Positions 55,384-64,000 of a stretch of DNA of 64,000 bases are shown here, in pieces. Location: assembly GCA_029449235.1 (NCBI GenBank), contig JANATG010000005.1:2418001-2482000 (forward strand). The letters run 5' to 3'. The notes beneath the pieces were generated by a model, which was given only the letters and a program-made list of their open reading frames with translations, did not search any database and had not been told where the DNA came from. The first letter of the stretch is position 1, and each line of letters starts with the position of its first letter. This stretch comes from Linnemannia schmuckeri (taxonomy: Eukaryota > Mortierellomycota > Mortierellomycetes > Mortierellales > Mortierellaceae). The translations under genes and the position numbers were made by a program.

Positions 55384-57492
55384 CTAACGACAGGCAACCA
55401 TCTGGGTCTGGAGGGTCTTTCGCCAGTTGCTAGTCTGGAGCTGAACCTTCTGCTTGATCTCCATCATGCGCGCCTCTTCCTCAGCCTCCTGTTGACGCTC
55501 CTGGAGAGTCCGAACTGGAGGGATAGGAGGCCAAACTTGGAGAAGGTCGCGGTGCATTAGGACCTTGCGCATCATCAACTGGCAACGACACTCACTGCGC
55601 TTCGAGTGGGCGGGGACAGGCGAGGCAAGCGTGGGACGGTCCTCATCCAAATGAACAATGAACGACTGACGGCTCGGCAGGAGTTGGGACGGCAACAGGT
55701 ACTGGATCTTGGGGATAAACCGGAGCTCGTACAGACCGTATTCGAATTGATCCTGTCCGTCTGTCGAAGGGTCAAGCAGGGGCGAATAAGGTTCCAGGAA
55801 TTCGGTCGACTGGTGCTGTTGGAGAGGGGATGACGGGGCCTCTTCAAAGGAAGATCGAGTCGAGGATGATGACGATGGAGATGAGGAGGTCGACGATGAA
55901 GTTGTAGAGGAGTTGGTTGCGGTAGTGGAGGTGGCAGAAGCAGTGGAGGAAGGGGGACTGGTGGCAGCAGAAGAATCGTCGGTCTCTTCCTTTTCGATTC
56001 TCTCTCCGTTCATACCGCCAAGAAGAGGAGTCGTGGTGGTGCTAGTGGAGAGAGGCGATAAGGGGGTGACAAGACCTTCCTGCGCACGGTCTTCTTCCAG
56101 ATTCGTCGCAGAGAAAGAAGAAACATCGTTGCTGGTCTCATCATGATGCTGACACTCGCGGGGTGCTCCCTCGTTCTCCTCCTTATGAGACTCCTTGTCC
56201 TCTTCGTCTTCCTCCCCCTCGTCCTTTTCGTTCTCACGTCGTCCTCCTTCCTCCTTATCCAGGATGGCCGACTCCTCTTGTTGTTGATGTTGTTGATCGT
56301 TCGAGACATTATCGTCATCCTTATCCTTATCTTGCTCATTCTCGCTCGCAGTGGCTGGTACAGCGGGCGTGGGCAGAGAGGACGCCACGGAATGTTGTAC
56401 AGAGGCGTCATTCCCACTGTCGGAGGAGGAAGAAGACTGGTCAGTAGAGGTTGCTGAGGAAATGTCCACGGTCGCGGTTGCATCATGCAAAAGGTCCTCC
56501 GCGCCGTAACCCTCCTGCTGCTGTTGCTGCTCATAAGTGGCGGCAGATTCGACCTCCTCGTCCTCCTCGGAATCGACCCATTTAGGGTACAAGTACGACG
56601 TTGCAGGGCCCAAGACTGGTTCCACAAAGATGTACCTTCCCCCACGTTTTAAGTGTGCGACTCCCTCGCGGATAAACGTCTTCTTGGCCATGTAGTAGTC
56701 GCCCTCTGGCCAGACTAAATCGTGCGCTGCAGCCCAATCCTGACCGGCCGATGCAATCGATCGCTCTCGCTGTTCTCGTTCTTCTTGCTCCCCTTCTGTA
56801 TCATCCGATGACACTGCTCTTGTTGTTGTTGCTCTGGCAGTGGCGGTGGTTGATGTGTTGTTTGTCTCTGCTGTTCCCGACTCCTTTGAGGATGGCAGAG
56901 AGAGAATGTTCTCGGAGAGGGCCCAGTCAAGGAAGCGATGTGCGAGAGCACTGTGGAGCTGTGTGAGCTGGATGCTGGAGGCAGGTGGTTGCCAGGCAGA
57001 GAGAGAGTTGGTCGGGTCCCGATCCTCTTCATTTGGAGGATATTGCTGCTGCTGGGGAGACGCGTATGGCTCTTCGTGTTGCTCCTGGTGAACGTGTTCT
57101 TGCCGTTGATGGTTATTGTCATGGTGCTGGAGAGGATTGGCGTGAGGATGTTGCGGGTGGGGATGGGAGAGAGGAGAGTTTGAGTAAGAGTTTGGGGAGT
57201 GAGTGGAGGTGGAAGGGGAAGAGTGAGGATGGGAGGAGAGGTGAGGGTCGAAATTACTGTTGTGATCCTGAGAGTCGAAGAGTATGGAAAGTTGGGTTGG
57301 ACTTGAACGTGGTCGAGGTGTTATTAAAGAAGGAGTGGACTTTTGGACGAGGGAGACTCGTGGGAGGAACTCTTGTAGACAGCAGGTCCGAAGCCGGTAG
57401 ACAAGGGGATTTGAGAGAGCCGCCGGCGAAGGAGTCAGATCCTGTGTTGAGTGTGGAGGAGGGGATGGTGGTGGGGCTGCGCGGCAAGGCAT
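55384..57492 (-). CDS. Low-complexity protein of unknown function
   Basis: 702 aa in one exon, ATG 57492. The N-terminal 180 residues are P/S/H/Q-rich. A conserved-looking piece lies at about 178-205 (IQLTQLHSALAHRFLDWALS), and another follows after a T/E-rich linker (DLVWPEGDYYMAKKTFIREG VAHLKRGGRYIFVEPVLGP). A long acidic and Ser/Thr-rich stretch comes next. The C-terminal 140 residues look folded: FEYGLYELRFIPKIQYLLPS, SFIVHLDEDRPTL, CRCQLMMRKVLMHRDLLQVW, ending in a basic/Gln helix. I recognise no family. The ordered islands, long open frame and strong amino-acid bias in a single frame argue that it is a real gene. Confidence 0.7.
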   Translation of the reverse strand: MPCRAAPPPSPPPHSTQDLTPSPAALSNPLVYRLRTCCLQEFLPRVSLVQKSTPSLITPRPRSSPTQLSILFDSQDHNSNFDPHLSSHPHSSPSTSTHSPNSYSNSPLSHPHPQHPHANPLQHHDNNHQRQEHVHQEQHEEPYASPQQQQYPPNEEDRDPTNSLSAWQPPASSIQLTQLHSALAHRFLDWALSENILSLPSSKESGTAETNNTSTTATARATTTRAVSSDDTEGEQEEREQRERSIASAGQDWAAAHDLVWPEGDYYMAKKTFIREGVAHLKRGGRYIFVEPVLGPATSYLYPKWVDSEEDEEVESAATYEQQQQQEGYGAEDLLHDATATVDISSATSTDQSSSSSDSGNDASVQHSVASSLPTPAVPATASENEQDKDKDDDNVSNDQQHQQQEESAILDKEEGGRRENEKDEGEEDEEDKESHKEENEGAPRECQHHDETSNDVSSFSATNLEEDRAQEGLVTPLSPLSTSTTTTPLLGGMNGERIEKEETDDSSAATSPPSSTASATSTTATNSSTTSSSTSSSPSSSSSTRSSFEEAPSSPLQQHQSTEFLEPYSPLLDPSTDGQDQFEYGLYELRFIPKIQYLLPSQLLPSRQSFIVHLDEDRPTLASPVPAHSKRSECRCQLMMRKVLMHRDLLQVWPPIPPVRTLQERQQEAEEEARMMEIKQKVQLQTSNWRKTLQTQMVACR

Positions 57493-58689
57493 TATGAATT
57501 GTTGTATAAAGAAGGGTATATGCGCACCTTACGCAAATGAGGGTTGAAGAAGTGGGATATGAAATGAGAAGGAGGAAAGGAGAAAAGAGGAGACAGGAGG
57601 GAGTAAAGAGGAAGGGGAAGAAGTGGGCGAAGAAAATGAACACAGGTTGTAAAGAAAATAAAAATATTTTATACTACAGGCAAGATATGAAGCAAAAGTA
57701 AAGACAATGAGAGTGTGATTTTGTAGTGGACAGGAGGTGTTTCTTGTTTGTTGGTTTGCTTGTGGTAACGAGGAAGAGGAAGAAAAGTGGACTAAGAAAC
57801 TAAGTGCAATAAGGATATTAAAACGGACAACAAGACAGGAAGGCAACAGGTGGCAACTGGCGCAGGGTTACAGGCACAAATAAATAAAGATGTCGTGTGT
57901 TGCTACTGTTTGTTGTCTGCGTGTGTATATGTGTGTGCAGGTGGTGTTTGTTGATGAGTATTGAGTACGATAAGTGATAGGGCTGAGAGTTGTTGCTGTT
58001 GTTGCGGGTGAGTACGAGAAAATAAGAGGAAAGAGTGGTGAGAGTTGTTTGTTGTACGAAATTGAAGAGTGTTGAAATAGAAGAAAAGGAAGTCTTGTGT
58101 CCTGGGGAGAAGTGTCTTGTGAGAGAGGGTGAAAGAGGGACAGGTGGGCAGGATAGTGTAAGCGTGTATGTATGCGTGTATATATACTATTGAGGATAAG
58201 TATGTGTGCGCACGAAACGAAAAAAAAAAAAAAAAAAAAAAAAGTTGTTAATGACGACGAAGAGAAGAAGGAAGAGTGGGGAGTGTGTGTATAAGAATAT
58301 GTATGTGAGAATGAATGACTAAGACGAGGCTGACGAATAGGAAGTAAAGGAAGGGAGAAAAAAGGAAAACGAGGTTGATCCCGAATCCAGTTAGCGGGTA
58401 GTTGTTGTTGAAGGTGAGAGAGTGATGAAAGAGTGTCTGAGGCGAAGCGTGAAGGGAAGTGAAGAGAAGCTGAAGCAAGAAGGTGTGTGTGAGAGAGAGA
58501 GGGCGATGGGAATGGGGAAGGTGTTTGTGTGTTTGTTGCGCTTCAAACAACAATAGCGACAGAAGCGAATTAAGGGAAAAGTATGAAGAGAGAGAGAGAG
58601 TGAAAGTGAGTGAGAGAGAGAGAAAGAAAGAAGGTTGAACAAAAAAGAAAAGAGAGAAGAAAGTGTCACCACTGTTTGGAAAATAAAGG

Positions 58690-58721
<32 letters not shown>

Positions 58722-60952
58722 GCAGCGCGGTGACTCTTGTCCTATGAGGGGCGGGTGACACGGATTGAAGTACAGATCTCTACAGGGAATGGGAAGGGAA
58801 CCTATTTTTTTGGACTTCCCTTCTAGTTGTCATGTGATTTTGTATGTATTCGAACAGTACCCTACTACTGTTATGGCCCTGCGTACGGTAGTAAGCAACT
58901 ACAGAGGACAGGAAAGAAGGGAAGAAGTGCATGGTGCACTTGGAACGAGTTTGTCGGACTCTGTCAATTCAATTCAGTCAAAAATGGCTGCTATTTTTAC
59001 TCTTCTCTTTTTCCACGTCGTGGCTTTCCTTTCGCCCCGACCCAGCCTGGCCTGGCCTGGGACCACTTTGCCTTGTCGTCTCCTCTTTACTCTACAAGCA
59101 TCCTCAGCCTCGTTGTCATTTTTTTGAAAGTGTCCTGTGCGGAAGAGGAAAACAACAGTAAGAGAACAAAAAAAAGGGTGTCCGTGTTCCTTCATCAAGT
59201 CGCCTCCCTTGTTCGCAGTCAATGCAAAAAAATAACCCGAATAAGCACATGAAAATTCCTGCTGGCCTCTCTTTCCCCTTCTATGTCGTTTTGTCCCTTC
59301 TCCCAACTTCCCCACGCCTCAAATTTACTGTCTTTGTGCCTCGCCATGACTCTTTTTTTTTCGCCTATTTCTTTCCTTGTTTTCTTCTCTCTCGCTCGCT
59401 CGCTCTTCGTGCTCTTTGGATTCTAGAAAGAAAAAAAATACTACTCCATCGGAGCGAAATATTTTTTCATGGTGCACCACCTTTGTCGTCCTTTTGCCAT
59501 TCCGCGGACAATGGCAACGTGTAAGTAAGCAATTGAGATCGTAAATTGCTCAATTGTGAGAAAAAAAAATAAGAGATATATACGTATACACAGACCATGC
59601 TGAGAATAACTTTATGGTATGCAATGCATCCCCATCTATCTGAAAAAAAAGAAGCGAAAAGAAACGAAAAGAAAAACAAATATAAGGCGGCAATTGGGAG
59701 AAAGAGGGAAGGGACCCAGTCATCAGTCAGTCGAACGACAACAATGAGCATCGATTTTTAGTCCCGAAGGTTTGCGGAGAGACAAGGGAGTGAAAGGACA
59801 GAAGGCAAGGAACAGGAAAAGGGAGGTTGACAAACACATGTTTGGCGTTTTATTTTTCTACGCTTTCTGCCCATTCGCGTTCTGTTACTTGCTCTTTAGA
59901 CCCCTTCTGGGTCTCGGGGTGAACAAACAGGAAACAGCAAGTAACCACCGTAGTCAGGCGATTCTGAAATAACCATTGACCACAAAGTCCCCATACATAT
60001 CTACTCCTACTTCTTTAAACATGCAGGCGGCCCCTTCTTTTCTTATGATCGGTTTCGTTTTCTGGACCATCCGATATACAAAAATATGCTCTTCGTGTAT
60101 ATGATCGCTACGGGACCATGGCATAACATGGACGAGGAGATCCTTTTTTTTGTGCCTTTGCTCTAAAGGTGCAAGGGGTGAAGGAGGAGGAGAAGTAATG
60201 TGGAGAGAGACAAAAAAAGAAGACACGAACAAAGGAGCAACAAGAGTCAATTACATCGGAAGGAGACGGGAAGGAAGGGCATAAATCAAGTGTAAATGCT
60301 TGAAAAACAATGGCACAATACGACATAGTAAGGTAAAGGGGTACTGCTGCATTGGAGGAGCATGCTACGAAGAGAGAAGAGAAAAACCTCACCCCACATC
60401 GATCATGCCATACTGCACGACACCACACCACACCTTGACCCTCACCACACCAAAAAATAGCCCACCAGGTAGAGGCATTGATATCCTACCCTTAGACTGC
60501 CCCCTTGTCCTCAGATCTACGAAAAAAAATATTCAATGACTGACAAACAGACGCGTCCCTTATTGTCTTTTTTTTATTCATCTGCCATCTACTTTTTCTC
60601 TCGTGCTTCCGGCCTTTCTCTTATTTTTCCCTTCTCGTTCTCGTTCTGCGGTCTCATCTTCTCTCCCCTTTTCTTCAATTGCCTCCCTCCTATTACTGTT
60701 TGTTGCCTAGGCGAGAACAAACAAAAGACAATCCACATACGTATTTACACATGACACTCCATCTAAAACAAACACGCTTTCTCTCTCTCACGGTCACTCT
60801 CTCCTCCGAACAGCAATAAAGAAAAGCACAATTGTCAAAAATAACATGGTATGGGAAAAAAAATCTCATTAAACGCTCAGGAGTAAAAGAAATAAACACT
60901 TAGAATCAAACAACATGGAGCAAAAAGTCAAAGAACAAAGAGGAGCAATTGT
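57493..60952. other. 3.5-kb gene-free simple-sequence region
   Basis: Upstream of the 55.4-kb gene and downstream of the MYST gene. Purine-rich (57540-57650, 58080-58680), TG-rich (57900-58000, 58150-58320), A24 at 58220-58243, A28 at 58690-58717. Many short frames of S/F/L- or H-rich peptide come from base skew. No splice-supported gene or RNA seen. Confidence 0.5.
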
Positions 60953-63900
60953 TTATTGAAAAGGTTCCAAGGTAGACCGGTAGGCGACCCAATCGATCGC
61001 ATTCCAGTCCAGGTACGGGTCCAACCGGATATTATGGCGTTCCTGGTACTCCTTCACCATCTCCATCGTCACCACCGCCACCACATCCTTCCCACTCGTG
61101 CTCGAATTCAAGACAGGCCTTGAGGGTGGCGCCGCGTGCTGTGACTGAGACAACGAAGAAGAAGAGGAAGATGCGCCTCCTGCAATTCCGCCTTCAACCT
61201 TGACCTTCACTCCTTGCTGCTGCTGCCGTTGTGTCTCATCTACTGACCCGCCTACTCCAACACCCTTTGCTGCTGCTGATGCCTCTGTTGTTGCCGTCCC
61301 CTCACTTCCTACGCCTGCCACAGCCTTATCTCTTGATACAACCCCTTCAGCAACATTACTCTCGCCTTCTGTTTCACCATCGCTATCCGGAATCTCAAGG
61401 ACCGCAACAGGATCAAACGAATGTGTCAACGGCAGCTCCGACAAAGATGAGAAGGACCCATGTCCATGTGCAGGTATAATCCCTCCTCCCGACCCTATTC
61501 CCGCGCCCGTCATCATGCCCATCATCGTCGTTGATGCATTAGTAACACTATTGCTCATGCTACTACTGCTGCTTGAGCTAGTGCTGTAGTTGTTGCTGAC
61601 GTGAGCCAGATCGTGGCCATGCCCATGTCCATGACCATGACCATGTCCATCTTGGTCATGGTGCAGTGTACCACCAAGCTTCACAAACAACTGCTGCTGC
61701 TCTTGAAATCTCTTCAACTTGCGATAATTCCGTTTCGCTGTCCTTATCGCTGTAGGCACTGTCGTTCCCGTAGTTACAACAGGCTGCCAGTGCGACATCC
61801 AGCCCATAGTCACAAGCGTCTCCAACAGATCCTCTTCCATAATACCTGTCCTCGCCGCCAACTCTCGAATCGAGAATGCGACCTCCTTGTCCTTCTGCAG
61901 TGGTGTGCCTTTAGCATCCTGTGCCTGCGAATGTGTTTCTATAGTAGTAGATGTTGATACTGCGTCTGTAGGTTCAACAGTCGCGGGAGGATCAACAGTC
62001 ATAGCTTGCGTCAGAAGCCCTCTTCCACCCTTTTCATCAGTCTCCTCCTCCTTGACTTTTTTCATCATCTCCAACGACATGCCACTTTCATTTGCAAGTG
62101 AATCACCTCCGCCCTCTTCCGTCTTGTCAACACCAGCTGCTGCTGTAGCAGTTGCAGAAGCAGAAGACGCAGCTCGACTCCTCCTCCGACTCGTTAACGA
62201 GGGAGCTGGAGGTCGTTTGGCTGGCCAGGGGCGCGGATATAATTCTCGAAGGATGGCGGTGATCCAGTATGAGACATAGCCTAGCTTGCCCAAATCCGAC
62301 AATGGTTTCTCTGGCGATCCGACCTTGCCCTCAATCTTTGTCAACTCATAACCTAGCAGGATAGTAAGAAACAACGTAAACAATGACATAGAGGAGTAGA
62401 AAATAAACAGGGGTGGAATGCTGGTTAGTACGAAACGTGCCTCTTTCTTTTTCAGTTTGCATTACACACGAACGGGAATAACCGTGAAAAAACACGCATT
62501 CCCTCAAGGGCCAAAGAGCATATCGTGATAGGGTTGAGTGTATGCTTGTGTTGAGATGCTATATAAGATCAAATGTAATAGAAGGATGCTAGCAATGGCG
62601 CTAGAAAACCGAAACTAGAGAAAAGGGGGACACACTAGTGCCTTCAGTTCCGGGATGGGATGGGATAACGGATGGCATTAACCCTATGCATTCGTCCGAA
62701 ACTCAAGCGCTAGTTCACTCACTCAGTCACACCCTCACTCAAAGTCACACCCAGACACTCCAAGAAAATGCCTCACATTCACTTCCAGTCCATAAGATTC
62801 CAACGACATCTCTAACCAAACTAGCTCACTATTGATCGTCTTGTTCGCTCAGAAAACAAACAGACAAAACCGAACATGGAGTACAAATTACACACAAACA
62901 CGAAAAGGAAAGCAGTGCTAACTAATACAAAAGGAGAGAGAGAGACTTACTGAACTCGATGAGCAGCTTTCCATAGGACTTGCGTTGGAACGGGGGTAGG
63001 ACCAAAATGCAAGCGAGGTTGTATCCGTCGTAGGAGACAATTTCCTATTGTTATAACAAAGGGTCGGGTATCCATGGAAGGTACTTGTGAGCGTGAGTGA
63101 TTTACCAGCGATACAAAGGGAGTCGTTCTTATTTTCAGGAGAAGAGCGAAATAGAGACTGTTGATTCGGGACAAAGGATGTCATTGTGCAGAAAAGTCAA
63201 ATCGCACTAAAAAATTAATTTTTCCCTTTCTCTCTATTGCCTGTATTTTGGGATGAAAAACAAGGGACCCCTCTTTGTCCCTTTTGCCGTCTCCTTTTAG
63301 CCATTCTCACTCATCGTAAATTCATGAATTCGCCCTTTCGGTTTATCGCGGATCATAATATATCCAAACCACACTCACAACGTACACTGCCTCGTGTAGA
63401 AAGGCATGATGATGCACTACTGTGTATTGTATTGTGGACAGATATCGACCACGAGATACACAATTAGAACAAATAAACAAACAAATAAAAAGGCTTGTAA
63501 AATTTACCTTTGAAAAGAAGCCGACAGGTACATCGGCTCGATCCCCGGTCCGGGTCTCTGTCAGAACAAAGAACTGGAACCCAGGCACGTCAAAGTACAG
63601 CGTCTTGTTGTCCAGAAATAGCTTTGCCAGCAGACACAAGTTCTGGCAGTACATCTACCACAATCGTCCGTAGTAAAGTACACATTCGCGTTAGATTTTC
63701 CCTATGCTGATATATTACTTTCCTAACCAACATAGATAATTTCTCCTAAGCGACGATCATAATAAAGTACCTTGTTGGTTTTGCCGTCGACTTTATAGAT
63801 CTTGTTGATCCCCTTGGAATATACAACAGTTCCTGGAGGACGTTTACGCTTGCAAGTTGTCTTTGTATGGGTGATAAAACTCTCCACCGTCCGTATGTAC

Positions 63901-64000
63901 TTGAGACAGTACTCACAGATGAACAGCCGTTGGCAGTCCTGATACTCATCTGGGTAGGGTGAATAGTACCATGTCGCAATGTCATACCCTGCATAGAGAA
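60953..64000 (-). CDS. MYST-family histone acetyltransferase (Sas2-like), 5' partial
   Basis: Exons in window: 63988-63771, 63654-63508, 63044-62951 and 62352-60953. An acceptor at 63990-63989 shows the gene continues beyond the window. It opens YDIATWYYSPYPDEYQ and the C2HC zinc finger (FICEYCLKYIRTVESFITHT then TCKRKRPPG). The acetyltransferase core has MYCQNLCLLAKLFLDNKTLY, FQFFVLTE, VGFFSKEIVSYDGYNLACIL (catalytic Cys), LPPFQRKSYGKLLIEFSYEL (acetyl-CoA loop) and GSPEKPLSDLGKLGYVSYW (catalytic Glu). NLACILVLPP and FFSKEIVSY resemble Sas2 more than Esa1. A roughly 400-residue A/S/T/HG-rich insertion precedes the C-terminal IRLDPYLDWNAIDWVAY. It acetylates histone tails in the nucleus. Confidence 0.92.

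Overview
This window is nuclear DNA from a filamentous early-diverging fungus, most likely Mortierellomycotina (Mortierella/Linnemannia-like). The placement rests on short GT-AG introns in nearly every gene, GTACG-type as well as GTAAG donors, long homopolymer A/T tracts between genes, intact fungal housekeeping genes (PP2A B subunit, Cdc14, Sds3/Dep1-type subunit, MYST acetyltransferase), a DIRS retrotransposon, and several copies of a large protein family carrying a LCEC motif and a FFxKYG motif. I recognise that family only from memory as typical of Mortierellaceae.

Region 1 (about 1-29.2 kb) is a fast-evolving, accessory-looking stretch. Two members of the LCEC family lie head to tail on the minus strand: one partial at the window edge (1-2531) and one intact with three exons (7158-11003, 1209 aa). 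An apparently complete DIRS element (2858-7121) sits between them. It has inverted terminal repeats, an internal complementary region, and gag, RT/RNase H and tyrosine recombinase frames. A heavily decayed second DIRS element on the minus strand follows (about 11.85-17.06 kb). Next come an F-box/LRR gene with an A7 frameshift, a 5'-truncated FAD monooxygenase with an 11-nt exon, a third family member broken by two in-frame TGA codons and a frameshift (21340-26783), and a decayed MFS transporter (27172-29168).

Region 2 (29.5-42 kb) is mostly conserved. It holds an eight-exon Sds3/Dep1/BRMS1-family gene on minus (29499-32668), a 4-kb stretch with only weak coding relics (34.5-38.1 kb), and an eight-exon CDC55 gene on minus (38609-41997) with a 1.39-kb first intron.

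Region 3 (44.7-48.6 kb) is another accessory island. A fourth, frameshifted and shortened copy of the LCEC family is followed directly by a dead Tc1/mariner transposase.

Region 4 (49.7-64 kb) holds CDC14 on plus (49662-54096) with very long disordered extensions, a single-exon low-complexity protein of unknown function on minus (55384-57492), 3.5 kb of gene-free simple sequence, and a MYST histone acetyltransferase on minus that runs off the window end.

The housekeeping genes do not form a pathway. Two act on chromatin (Sin3-type deacetylase subunit, MYST acetyltransferase) and two on mitotic exit or phosphatase control (Cdc55, Cdc14). The likeliest lead to a new system is the LCEC family: a small two-exon N-terminal module, a variable low-complexity or coiled linker, a conserved helical core, then a long leucine-rich C-terminal region. 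That layout resembles a receptor without a recognisable NTPase, and its copies lie among transposons in varying states of decay.
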